A stretch of 64,000 nucleotides of DNA from Planctomycetota bacterium (GTDB lineage: Bacteria > Planctomycetota > Planctomycetia > Pirellulales > Pirellulaceae): contig JACNKX010000065.1 of assembly GCA_014381825.1 (NCBI GenBank), positions 93,363-157,362 of the forward strand, given 5' to 3'. Below are positions 47,101-55,596 of this stretch, in pieces. The notes below the pieces were generated by a model. It was not told the DNA's origin and ran no database searches. It saw nothing but the letters and a program-made list of their open reading frames with translations. Position numbers and translations under genes: made by a program. Position 1 is the stretch's first letter. Each line of letters begins with the position of its first letter.

Positions 47101-48272
47101 ATCGGCTTGGATCTCTGATGCGGCTTGCCGAGCAAGGCCTTTGCCATCGTCACTCCATCGAAGTCGACAGTTGGTGCTGCGACGTTTGCCAGCCCGCAGA
47201 ATGTGGGAAACAGATCCACCGCCGTCATCACACTGGTCCCATCAACAACTCCCGCCGGTATCTTTCCCTTCCAGCGAGCAATCAACGGCATTCGAATCCC
47301 GCCCTCATACAGACTCCATTTACGACCGCGCATTCCCGCCGTACTGCCCGGCGCATCGCAGCCAGCATTCTCGTAACGCGGCCAAGCGGTCGGCCCATTG
47401 TCGCTGGTGACGACAATCAGCGTTTCTTCGCCGAGTCCGAGGCGATCGATTTCCTTGATCACTCGTCCTAGCTGACGGTCCATGTTGGCTAAGACGGCGT
47501 AGAACTTTTGTACAAACGGGTTATCGCTCGCGTTCTCAAACGGCTTCAGTTGCTCCTCACTCGGATTGTGGCCGTCGTGAACGTCGTTGAGCCACAGGTG
47601 AAGATAGAACGAGCGGTCTTTGTTGCGTTGGATGAACTCAATCGAACGATCAACATAAATGGAGGTCATCTCATGCTTCTGGACGTGCTGGATCTCACCA
47701 CGGGCGAGGCGTTCGCTTTGCTTGGACAGGCCGCCCAGAGGCAGGACGCGATCTCCGAGCCCTTCGAATGAAACCAACGACTCGTCGAAGCCATAAGCTT
47801 GCGGCAACGGTGCGTCATCGACATCGCGTCCGCCGCCCATGTGCCACTTGCCGAAGTGTGCTGTCGCGTAACCTGCTTGCTGGAATGCTCTCGCGATACA
47901 TGGCGCCTCTGGGTCGAGAAAGTTGGCCATGCCTCGTCGCTGGTTCTTCTCGCGGGAATTCAGATACGAGTTGATCAAGTGTCGAGCCGGATATTGACCG
48001 GTTGTGCAAGCAACTCGCGACGGCGAACAGATCGGCGAGTTCACATAAAACTGTGTCAGGCGAATACCTTCCGCTGCAAGCTTATCCAGATTCGTGGTTT
48101 GAACGTCTTGGTTTCCGGTACAGCTGAGGTCTCCATAACCCATGTCGTCGATGAAGATGAAGACAAGATTTGGCTTCTCCGATTCGAAGGCAATACCTTG
48201 TCGCGTGGCGACGTCGCTGATTACGAGAAGCAGGAATGCCATACTGATATGAGAAGATGCTCGTCTCTTCAT
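44166..48272 (-). CDS. Sulfatase-GH2 fusion protein with LamG-like middle domain
   Basis: 1368 residues with three parts. N-terminus: signal (MAFLLLVISDVATRQGIA; Met1 or Met11 start) and a type I sulfatase (33-480) with IDDMGYGD, formylglycine site C82 in ICSPSRVACTTGQYP, HFGKWHMGG and TSDNGPTAW. Middle (about 505-640): a LamG/concanavalin-like beta domain (FALYVQNGKLNVSFRVRG, ending GTIHEVKVTANN). C-terminus (about 645-1230): glycoside hydrolase family 2 with sugar-binding, Ig-like and barrel parts; the likely acid/base is E1061 (VPFNEGWGQHD) and the nucleophile E1122 (LGEFGGLG). A final beta domain has RRSFTMNE and AVFINGTLAA. It would desulfate and cleave sulfated polysaccharide in one protein. 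The frame is continuous; no stop or shift lies at either linker. Confidence 0.92.
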   Translation of the reverse strand: MKRRASSHISMAFLLLVISDVATRQGIAFESEKPNLVFIFIDDMGYGDLSCTGNQDVQTTNLDKLAAEGIRLTQFYVNSPICSPSRVACTTGQYPARHLINSYLNSREKNQRRGMANFLDPEAPCIARAFQQAGYATAHFGKWHMGGGRDVDDAPLPQAYGFDESLVSFEGLGDRVLPLGGLSKQSERLARGEIQHVQKHEMTSIYVDRSIEFIQRNKDRSFYLHLWLNDVHDGHNPSEEQLKPFENASDNPFVQKFYAVLANMDRQLGRVIKEIDRLGLGEETLIVVTSDNGPTAWPRYENAGCDAPGSTAGMRGRKWSLYEGGIRMPLIARWKGKIPAGVVDGTSVMTAVDLFPTFCGLANVAAPTVDFDGVTMAKALLGKPHQRSKPIMWEYGRDKTYLQPARPLDRSPNLAIRDGKWKLLVNDDGSGLELYDLSTSNKEYANVAGEHVELAKKLSTDLLAWRRSLPVLPEKKRDETVATSDGTVYTYRAGAVVPTEKSPPLAAATLKIAVEITANGSDGAIVAQGGSANGFALYVQNGKLNVSFRVRGEETRVTSDLVLPSGRIVAAATLANDGKVTLLISDKQVGTGKASSTIPNQPGDGLEVGRDVKSPVGPYEAPFAWSGTIHEVKVTANNPPAPSSGHLVTRWAGDVDPNNVLPEYPRPQMVRDEWLNLNGHWQYAIRPKDQTQPKKFDGRILVPYPIESILSGVQERVGEASRLWYRRTFTVPEEWTGPRTLLHFGAVDWKASVWVNGKHLGDHQGGYDPFSFDITDALRAEEEQELVVSVWDPTDAGSQPRGKQVKEPRGIWYTPVTGIWQTVWLEPVPDIYIRRLKLFPDIDSGDVSLDMYLSERPRTSKMTVRVQAEGATVAEYVASEEGCTVPIRDARLWSPDDPFLYDVTIETASGDRVKSYFGMRSVSMGKGPNGFNRLLLNNEPVFQYGPLDQGWWPDGLYTAPTDEALRFDIEMTKKLGFNMARKHVKVEPARWYHWCDRIGLLVWQDLPSGFRRNGEQSIRPNQANDANFAPEEKVVFRRELKAMIDALYNSPSIVAWVPFNEGWGQHDTNEILQWTKQYDQTRLIDGPSGWQDRGWGEMKDMHRYPGPSMFPAEEARASVLGEFGGLGLPIEGHTWVGRNNWGYRNYSTRDELGTNYERLIEQMPALIAGGLAAAIYTQTTDVEIEVNGLMTYDRSIVKFNADRLAKLHAKLYEPPGRRVAIAPTSENEPQTWRYTTTKPSDGWQLEAYDDSQWKTGESGFGTKITPNTKVRTEWKSNDIWIRRSFTMNENASQPSLRLFHDEDAAVFINGTLAAKDYGYVVQYIELPISDEARKSLRRGENTIAVHCRQTGGGQYIDVGVVDLVPASK

Positions 48273-48701
48273 GTCGTTAGTACCTCGGTGCGGATTATCA
48301 AATCAGTTTCCAAAGGGCGAGCTTGGAATGTTTCGATCGCACAACTGAAGGCCACTCTTGTAAAACAATCCGCACAGATCAGATGTGCGAGTGAGGGCCG
48401 ACAGAAGGGCCTGCACTATCATACATGCCGCGATTCGAATGCATAATCTGCCGGCGACCGCAGAACTCAGCATAAAAGCCTTATCGTTCTTCCGCGCGCA
48501 CGCTGGCGAGTAGTAGGCCGATAAGTTCGCTACCGTAGAAGGCTCATAACTAAAAGCCAGATGCCACTGGGCTAACTCCGTACGACACGTGCGACGGCAA
48601 GAGCGCCCTTCGCACGCCCGTCATTGCTCGAACGAGCTTAACGCTAGTGTGCGAATGTGCCACATATTTCATCGCGCTAAACCAGACGTCGAGATGACGT
48701 T
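48273..48701. other. Intergenic region upstream of the sulfatase-GH2 gene
   Basis: 429 bp between the FadL-like stop codon and the sulfatase-GH2 start. CTTATCG (48480-48486) and CGATAAG (48519-48525) are inverted. A short ACGTC/GACGT hairpin follows the FadL-like stop. No gene and no strong promoter pair are seen, though the promoter of the sulfatase operon should lie here. Confidence 0.45.
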
Positions 48702-49931
48702 TTAGTTCCCGTAGCGAACCGTGACGCCCGCGGCGAGCGAGTAAGTGGCGACCTGATTGCTGATCGTTCCGAATAATGGGCTTGGTCCATGTCGATCTGC
48801 CTCGAGAATCTGAATGTAGGACATGGAGAAGTCTACGTTGTCCGTGAAACGGTAGGACGCTCCGAGTCCAACGACATGTTGCTGAATTAGAGGTGACGCG
48901 AAGTTAAATTGGACTGTAGCGACATCGATTGGGCTGGTGTTATACGTGTATCCACCGCGGATCGTCAGTTGGTCATTCACTTTGCGCTGCGCGCCGAAGG
49001 CGACGGAGAACACGTTGTCCCAGTGCAGTTCCGTGCCGTTAATGTCCGGCTTTCCGAACCCGTCGGTGTTCTTGTAGTCGAAGTAACGAACGTCCAACGC
49101 AAACGTCCAGCAAGGAAGTCCCTTGTAGGCTATTCCCGCGGAAATGATCATGGGCAGGTCCAGCTTCAACCGAGACACTGTCGGTGCGCTTGCGGCAACG
49201 GTATGAGTCCGGAACTCTTCAAACCACTGGGGACTTTTGATGGAGAACCCATAGCTGGTCGTTTCACTTTGCTCGTAATAGAGGCCCACTTGAGCACCGA
49301 TCCCCCAAGACCATCGCGTACCTGCGCCTGGAGCACCGAGTGCTGGTGTCAGAAATGGAATCGGATCGATTTCAACTCTCCCCAAGTTGATGGTCGGAGC
49401 AAAACCAATCGAGAGACGATCCGTAACGGCACGGGAAAACGTCGGCACGATCTGGAAGAACTGAGCTTCGGAATACAGTGGGCCCAGTGGCGTCCCGGCT
49501 AACGCGCCGATACCTACTGGGTCGAGGATAGGGTGTCCGACAACCGCCGGCATGTTCTGGCCGAAACCAGCGAACGAGTACATTCCTAAGCCAATTGTAT
49601 CGGTGGTCCCTTCCAGATGATGGACCCAACCAATCGACGGAATCGGTGCAACACCCGACTCATCACGCGCCGTGATTCCACCCGCAGTCAGTTCCTGGTC
49701 AAGCAGCATGATTTCGGCAGAGAACGCAACTTCACTGCTTTCCAGGCCCCTGATCGCAGCTGGATTCCAGTGAAGAGTTCCCATTGAGTCGATTGGAGCT
49801 GCCATTGTCGCTCCGCCCATGGATCGGTTGATGCCACCGACGCCAGTGAGGAAGACACCTTGCGAAAACGCCGACGACGTAAAGCACGCCAGAAGCGCCG
49901 CGATTAGGAGGGTGTTTCGGCTGGCAAGCAT
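48702..49931 (-). CDS. FadL/OMPP1/TodX-type outer membrane transport protein
   Basis: 409 residues. The signal peptide is MLASRNTLLIAALLACFTSSAFS. The mature N-terminus QGVFLTGVGGINRSMGGATMAAPIDSMGTLHWNPAAI contains the N-P-A hatch motif and G-G-A region of the FadL family, followed by alternating amphipathic strands ending in an aromatic-like C-terminus (LAAGVTVRYGN). These barrels take up fatty acids or hydrophobic aromatics through the outer membrane. It is divergent from the kinase operon and lies upstream of the sulfatases on their strand, but a 429-bp gap makes a common transcript uncertain. Confidence 0.85.
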   Translation of the reverse strand: MLASRNTLLIAALLACFTSSAFSQGVFLTGVGGINRSMGGATMAAPIDSMGTLHWNPAAIRGLESSEVAFSAEIMLLDQELTAGGITARDESGVAPIPSIGWVHHLEGTTDTIGLGMYSFAGFGQNMPAVVGHPILDPVGIGALAGTPLGPLYSEAQFFQIVPTFSRAVTDRLSIGFAPTINLGRVEIDPIPFLTPALGAPGAGTRWSWGIGAQVGLYYEQSETTSYGFSIKSPQWFEEFRTHTVAASAPTVSRLKLDLPMIISAGIAYKGLPCWTFALDVRYFDYKNTDGFGKPDINGTELHWDNVFSVAFGAQRKVNDQLTIRGGYTYNTSPIDVATVQFNFASPLIQQHVVGLGASYRFTDNVDFSMSYIQILEADRHGPSPLFGTISNQVATYSLAAGVTVRYGN

Positions 49932-50279
49932 AGCAGGGCTCCGATATGCGTTAAGTAGGTGGGCTGGTTCTTCACCGGTCGGGGAAGGAGCGAGCAGACC
50001 GGCAGAATGGTGGGCGGCACAATTTCGAATCGACGAGCCAATACCGGCAACTTAAGCAATATCGCACTAGTCGCGCTAAACGCAGCGAGAGAAGGTCGAC
50101 GTGACCCTTAAACTTTACCACGGCAGGGCTTAAGAGGATTGAATCAGGAGTCGCTGCCCAGTTAAACTGTCGCTTGCGTTAAGGCTCTAGCCTGAGCCAA
50201 GGGGTGGTGCCTCGTTCTCGGGTCTTCGATCGCGCCGGCGCGGAAATAATCCGCACCCCCCCCACGGTGAGAGACTTTG
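49932..50279. other. Divergent region upstream of the kinase-PPTase-PKS operon
   Basis: 348 bp. It holds CCGGTC/GACCGG (49975-50002) and GGCTC/GAGCC (50183-50198) inverted repeats, a weak rightward pair TTGAAT-17 nt-TTAAAC near 50138-50166, and a run of eight C (50256-50263) 16 nt before the kinase ATG. A GGTGAGAG ribosome-like site follows. No gene is seen. Confidence 0.5.
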
Positions 50280-53200
50280 ATGACGTTAAAAGTGCGTTGC
50301 CATCACGGCCACAAATTCGACGCACCCGCCCATACCGAACGGGAGGTTATCTGTCCGCTCTGTGGTGCCGTGACGCGTTTTCAGCGAATGGTCGAAACGA
50401 AAGGATCGAGTGGGGTTGATCAGACGATAAACTTGCCAGACTCCGGGCAGGCGGAGACATTTCAGGACGAAATCATTCTCGAAACTCTCGAAAACCATTT
50501 ACAAGAACTTGTCACTGATGACGGCCTGCATACAATCGCCTTTCAAGAATCGTCTGATTCGGAGACACAAACTTCGGGTACCGCATCCGACGCGCCTGGA
50601 GCTAAGACCGTCGCATCCGACCAAACCGTGGAATTCGATGCGCCCCTTCCGGAGGTAGAAGGAGAAGTGGTCTCGGGCGAGGAGGACGATGCCATCGCTC
50701 AAACGCTGTCGCTAGGTGAGACCGTGGAAGTGCATGGGCCGATCGGGGAAGAGGACGGCCATGATGCGTCGGAAGGGTGCACGCGAACGACGGTAAGCGA
50801 CAAGACGGTGGAAATGGATGTCGCCTCATCTGACACCAAATCGTCACAGGTTGTCTCGGGGACAGTTGGCACGGCCAGCACTCCGACTGCTGGTGGCGGG
50901 CCTATCGCGCCTACCGCGTTGTTGGCGACCTTGGATGGCCAAAATCAAGCTGTGGTCGAAGGGAAGGGCACTCCGCCGCCGACACCCGCGAAGCCAGTTC
51001 TGGAAGACGATTCGGAACTCGAGCCACCGAAATTACCTGGCTACACCGTCGTGAGCGAGCTGGGACGCGGTGGAATGGGAGTGGTCTATCGTGCCAAGCA
51101 CGAGAAACTCAACCGAGAAGTTGCGCTCAAGACGTTGCTTCACATTAGTCCGGTCGAATTGCAACGCTTCAAAGCGGAGTTCCGTTCACTTGCCGACATC
51201 GCTCACCCGAATTTGGCCGGGTTGTACGAACTGCTTTCTGATGGCCAGACGTGGTGCTTTTCGATGGAGATTCTTGAGGCCGTTGACTTTACGGAGTATG
51301 TGTGGTCCGGATTCGAAGCACTGCGCCGATCGAAGACGCAGCGTTTGATGGGCGCGGCGACGGAGGCTGCACCGAGATTGTCGCGGGAAATCAAAGAGCG
51401 ACTGTTTGAAGGTCTCAAGCAGCTGGCGTACGGTTTGAACACATTGCACCAGGCTGGCATGTTGCATCGCGACATCAAGCCTTCGAATGTTCTGGTCACC
51501 ACTGAAGGACGAGTTGTTTTGGTAGACTTTGGTCTTGCGTCTCAGTTCGAGGAAGGATCGAAAGACCGCCCGACGGGGATTCAAGGGACACCGCAATACA
51601 TGGCACCCGAGCAAGCGGCATGTGACCCGATTTCGCCGGCCAGCGATTGGTATGCCGTGGGTGTAATGGTCTACGAAGTGCTTACTGGCTACTGGCCGAT
51701 TCAAGGCAAGCCCATAAGCATCATTTTCAAGAAGCAGACGGACACACCAAAGGCACCCCGTGAGCTGAATCCGCTAGTCCCTCAGCATCTCAATGATCTC
51801 TGCGTTGCTTTGCTTGACAGGGACCCAAACCAACGCCCCACGGCGATCGATATCTTGCGCTGTATTGGTGCCGAAGATGTCATCGAATCGATGAAGACGA
51901 GCCCCCTCGTTGGCGGCGGACAGACGTTGGAACTCGTTGGCCGCGAAGGTCATCTGCAAGGATTGATGGCTTCCTTCCGACAAGTGATTGGTGGGATGAC
52001 GAAAACGCTCTTTGTTCACGGCCATTCGGGCATGGGTAAGAGCGTCCTGATCCAGAAGTTTATTGCCGAAGTGCGAGAACAAGACACGGCGGTTGTGCTA
52101 ACCGGTCGGTGTTACGAGCAAGAGTCTGTCCCGTTCAAAGCTCTCGACAGCTTAATCGATTCGCTTGCGGATCACCTCACCGGGCTGACGGAGCCAGAAG
52201 TGAGGGCAGCGACGCCAGACGATCTGTTGCCGCTTATTCGCCTCTTTCCTGTTCTGGGACAGATCCCTGGCGCATCCGACGCCGGGCGGCCGTCGATCGA
52301 AAACGTGGATCAACAGGAAATCAGACAGCGGGCGATGAACGCATTGCGCGAACTGCTTAAGCGACTTGGCGAGCAAAAGCCGCTGGTGCTGTATATCGAT
52401 GACCTGCAGTGGGGCGATGAAGACAGTGCGGATTTATTGGCCGATCTTGTGCGGCCCCCCAACGCTCCTCGCACGTTAGTTCTTGGCTCGTACCGCACGG
52501 AGAACCGAGACACGAGCTTTTGCCTAAAGGCGCTCGACAACGCCTATTCTACCGGCCAACATCGCCCCCATCGCGAAGAGATCGCAGTCGACTCGCTGCA
52601 ACAGGAAGACGCAAAGCGATTGGCGCTGATGCTATTGAATCGCGATGACGAGGGGGGGGATAAACTCGCAACCAAGATTGCTCGTGAGTCGAAGGGTTGG
52701 CCATTCTTCGTCTGGGAACTCGCTCAGCACGTCCAGGACAGTCCAGAGATCGCCGATCAATCACTGGAACTGGACGAAGTGATTTGGACCCGCGTCAATC
52801 GCTTGCCCGAGGAGACTCGCCATCTCTTGGAACTGATTGCCGTCACCGGCCGCCCGATCCCGGCCGTCGAGGCCTATCAAGCGATCGGTGCCGTGGAAAG
52901 AGGACAAAGTCTCCTGGCTCAGCTGCGGACTCGCAACTTGATCCGCACGACTGAATCGGAAGATGAAGACACGGCTATCGAGAGTTATCACGATCGGATT
53001 CGTGAGTCGGTCGTCGCCCATCTTGATGCAGGCGTCGTGAAAGGACATAACCTGCAACTTGCGCTCACGATGGAAACGGCGAGCGGGCTTCAGGTTGACG
53101 ACTTGTGGTCCCACATCCGCAGCAGGGCGGAGTTCGACGAACCTACTGAGGCGTACAGTTTGGACAAGCGTCAATGGCAGCGGGTCTTCGACCTAGCCAC

Positions 53201-54791
53201 TTTCTTCGCTGCGGCGGACAAGCATGAGAGAGCGTTGCCGTTCGCAATCTGTGCTGCCGAGCAGGCCAAAGTACAGAATGCGTTAGAAGTCGCTGAGCAA
53301 CAGTATCGCATCGCATTGGTCGGAGCAGCCGCTGCCGCGATTCGCTTCCGCATTGCCGAGGGGCTCGCGGATGTGTTGATGTTGCGAGGAAAGTACGACG
53401 AAGCTGAACCACAACTGCAATCAGCACACTCGATGGCTGAGGGCTCGACCGCGATTGCCCGGGTCGAAGGAAAACTCGGCGCGCTAAAGTTCAAGAAGGG
53501 CGAGATGGCTGAGGCTGCGGACCATCTCGAGAGAGCACTCACGCAACTCGGCAATCGGCCCCCAGGAAACTCGATCATCCAGGTCGCGCTGTTACTTAAA
53601 GAGTCCGTCGTCCAAATGTTGCACACGTTTTTTCCGTCACGCTTCGTTGGCGTTCAGCCCGGTGACACAGATCGTGCCAAGATCGACTTGTTTTGCGCGA
53701 GGCTATACGATCGGGTCTCGTACGCGTACTGGTACACGAGAGGGACATTGCCCACGATGTGGGCTCACTTGCGTCAGTTGAATCTTGCTGAACGTTACCC
53801 GGCAAGCCCAGAACTCGCCCAAGCATGTTCGTTTCACTCGATTATCATGACGGCGATCCCGTACCCGGCGCGCGGCATCGAGTATGCCGAGAAGTCGTTC
53901 GAGATGCGTCGCCAGTTGGGAGACTTGTGGGGACAAGGGCAGTCTCGAAGCTTTCAAACGTTTTCATGTATTGTCGATGAGCAGTTTGAACGAGGTTGCG
54001 CGTGTGGCGAACAGGCCGTTGACCTGCTCGAAAAGGCAGGCGATGTTTGGGAAGCGAATATGGCACGGATGATGCATGCCTGGTCACTGTACTTCCTCGG
54101 CGACCTTCAAGGCGTTCTCCGAGCGGCCAAAAAGGGATATGAAATCGGCTTCGAGACCGGAGATTATTCAACGATGGCGGTCGCGCTTGGGTTTTGGGTA
54201 CGAATAACCGATGCGCCAGAAGACGCGATCCGATGCGAAGTTGACCGCCAGCGGACGGATCCTCTGTGTGCCGCGATTGCGATCCAGGCACGAGGCTTGG
54301 AATTGTTACTCCGGAAAAACTCGCCGGTCGAAGCGGCAAAGGTGTTCCAAGATAGCCTCGATCTTGCCAAACGCCGAGGAATTCGTAATCCACTCGTATT
54401 CTCCAGCACGTCGTTCAAAGCAACCGCTTTGCGAGTCGCTGCCGAGCAGGCGGCTGAGGGACCCAAACGAACGCGTGCGATCAAGCTGGCCAAACGGGCT
54501 GTTCGCACCGCACTCAGTCTGACGAAGGGATATCGCAATTGCCGCTCGCAAGCTCTGCGCGAAGCCGGGTTGCTCGCGGCGCTGGAAGGTAAGCAGGAGC
54601 AGGCCCGACGCTTCCTTGACGAGAGTATTGCCGTTGCGGAGCGGCAAGGCGCTCGGTACCACCATGCCCAAAGCCTGGTGGCGCGGGGTGAAGTTGGCGT
54701 GAAGTTTGGATGGCCGGGCGCGGAAGATAAGTTGATCGAGGCACGAGCAGCGATCAATGAACTTGAAGAGTTCGATGAAACAGAAGAGTGA
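50280..54791 (+). CDS. Giant Ser/Thr protein kinase with zinc ribbon, AAA-type ATPase and TPR domains
   Basis: 1503 residues from the ATG at 50280. Order: N-terminal zinc-ribbon-like segment (VRCHHGHKF and ICPLCGAVTRF); acidic low-complexity linker with repeated T-V-E/D motifs (about 40-245); a kinase domain (253-540) with glycine loop LGRGGMGVVYRA, K284, catalytic D398 in HRDIKPSN, D416 in DFGLAS and GTPQYMAPEQ; a STAND/AAA-type ATPase with Walker A HGHSGMGKSV (about 580-588) and Walker B LVLYIDDLQWGDEDS (about 702); then TPR-like helices to the end. All kinase catalytic residues are present. The layout is like PknK/MalT-type regulators. It is first gene of the row with the PPTase (37 bp on) and PKS, so it may sense a signal for that pathway. 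There is no membrane helix. Confidence 0.93.
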   Translation: MTLKVRCHHGHKFDAPAHTEREVICPLCGAVTRFQRMVETKGSSGVDQTINLPDSGQAETFQDEIILETLENHLQELVTDDGLHTIAFQESSDSETQTSGTASDAPGAKTVASDQTVEFDAPLPEVEGEVVSGEEDDAIAQTLSLGETVEVHGPIGEEDGHDASEGCTRTTVSDKTVEMDVASSDTKSSQVVSGTVGTASTPTAGGGPIAPTALLATLDGQNQAVVEGKGTPPPTPAKPVLEDDSELEPPKLPGYTVVSELGRGGMGVVYRAKHEKLNREVALKTLLHISPVELQRFKAEFRSLADIAHPNLAGLYELLSDGQTWCFSMEILEAVDFTEYVWSGFEALRRSKTQRLMGAATEAAPRLSREIKERLFEGLKQLAYGLNTLHQAGMLHRDIKPSNVLVTTEGRVVLVDFGLASQFEEGSKDRPTGIQGTPQYMAPEQAACDPISPASDWYAVGVMVYEVLTGYWPIQGKPISIIFKKQTDTPKAPRELNPLVPQHLNDLCVALLDRDPNQRPTAIDILRCIGAEDVIESMKTSPLVGGGQTLELVGREGHLQGLMASFRQVIGGMTKTLFVHGHSGMGKSVLIQKFIAEVREQDTAVVLTGRCYEQESVPFKALDSLIDSLADHLTGLTEPEVRAATPDDLLPLIRLFPVLGQIPGASDAGRPSIENVDQQEIRQRAMNALRELLKRLGEQKPLVLYIDDLQWGDEDSADLLADLVRPPNAPRTLVLGSYRTENRDTSFCLKALDNAYSTGQHRPHREEIAVDSLQQEDAKRLALMLLNRDDEGGDKLATKIARESKGWPFFVWELAQHVQDSPEIADQSLELDEVIWTRVNRLPEETRHLLELIAVTGRPIPAVEAYQAIGAVERGQSLLAQLRTRNLIRTTESEDEDTAIESYHDRIRESVVAHLDAGVVKGHNLQLALTMETASGLQVDDLWSHIRSRAEFDEPTEAYSLDKRQWQRVFDLATFFAAADKHERALPFAICAAEQAKVQNALEVAEQQYRIALVGAAAAAIRFRIAEGLADVLMLRGKYDEAEPQLQSAHSMAEGSTAIARVEGKLGALKFKKGEMAEAADHLERALTQLGNRPPGNSIIQVALLLKESVVQMLHTFFPSRFVGVQPGDTDRAKIDLFCARLYDRVSYAYWYTRGTLPTMWAHLRQLNLAERYPASPELAQACSFHSIIMTAIPYPARGIEYAEKSFEMRRQLGDLWGQGQSRSFQTFSCIVDEQFERGCACGEQAVDLLEKAGDVWEANMARMMHAWSLYFLGDLQGVLRAAKKGYEIGFETGDYSTMAVALGFWVRITDAPEDAIRCEVDRQRTDPLCAAIAIQARGLELLLRKNSPVEAAKVFQDSLDLAKRRGIRNPLVFSSTSFKATALRVAAEQAAEGPKRTRAIKLAKRAVRTALSLTKGYRNCRSQALREAGLLAALEGKQEQARRFLDESIAVAERQGARYHHAQSLVARGEVGVKFGWPGAEDKLIEARAAINELEEFDETEE

Positions 54792-54828
54792 TCTTCGGCG
54801 CGGGGCGAGTTGAAAGCTCGCGAAGTCC

Positions 54829-55596
54829 ATGAGCGGCAGTTTAGAGAACATTGCGGATCGAGGTAGCGTTGGCGGTTCGCAACCTTCGGGAAAAGCGTTC
54901 GTGTGGTTCACGGATACCAGTGCCATTGCTGATCCAGATCAATTGACTCGGTGGGAGTCCGTGTTGAGCGAAGACGAGCGAGCGCGGCATCGGGCCTTTC
55001 GGTTCGCCAGCGATCGCCAGCTCTTTCTGATTGCTCACGCTTTGCTACGTACGACGCTGTCGCGTTATTCCCGTATCGAACCGCAAGACTGGCGATTCAC
55101 TCTCGGTGAGTTTGGCCGTCCCGAGATTGCCGCCGATCAACGCGTGAATCATCCTTTGCGCTTCAACCTGTCGCACACGCCTGGCCTGGCGGCATGTGTC
55201 GTCGCACGCAACCTGAAAGTTGGGATCGACGTAGAGCGACCGAATCGATCTTGTTCCGTCAACGCGCTAGCGAAGCGGTATTTCACTCATCACGAGACAC
55301 AGCAACTTGCCAAGCTCTCCGGTGAAGCGAGGCTCACTCGCTTTCTCGAATACTGGACACTCAAAGAGGCATATACCAAGGCTCGTGGTGGCGGGCTTTC
55401 CATACCCTTGGACTCCTTCGCCTTTCGTCTCGATAACGAACGGTGGCAGATCGATTTCAACGACACGAGCGACGATCCGGATGATTGGCAGTTCGTTTGT
55501 TTTCGTCCGACAGCTGATCACATCATTTCGCTGGCCATTCATCGGCCTAATCAACCGAACTGCGAAGTTGAACTCCAACAGGCGGTGCTGCGTTGA
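54829..55596 (+). CDS. 4'-phosphopantetheinyl transferase, Sfp type
   Basis: Transfers phosphopantetheine from CoA to the Ser of carrier proteins, making PKS ACPs active. The 255-residue, two-lobed Sfp form is longer than AcpS-type enzymes. Motifs: FNLSHTPGLAACVVA (113-127), the magnesium-binding D134 and E136 in VGIDVERPNR, and W176-x-x-K179-E180 in YWTLKEAYTKARGGGL. It likely activates both the PKS ACP (S1381) and the free ACP at 61166-61393. Its stop codon TGA overlaps the TTG start of the PKS by 4 bp, which implies translational coupling. Confidence 0.95.
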   Translation: MSGSLENIADRGSVGGSQPSGKAFVWFTDTSAIADPDQLTRWESVLSEDERARHRAFRFASDRQLFLIAHALLRTTLSRYSRIEPQDWRFTLGEFGRPEIAADQRVNHPLRFNLSHTPGLAACVVARNLKVGIDVERPNRSCSVNALAKRYFTHHETQQLAKLSGEARLTRFLEYWTLKEAYTKARGGGLSIPLDSFAFRLDNERWQIDFNDTSDDPDDWQFVCFRPTADHIISLAIHRPNQPNCEVELQQAVLR

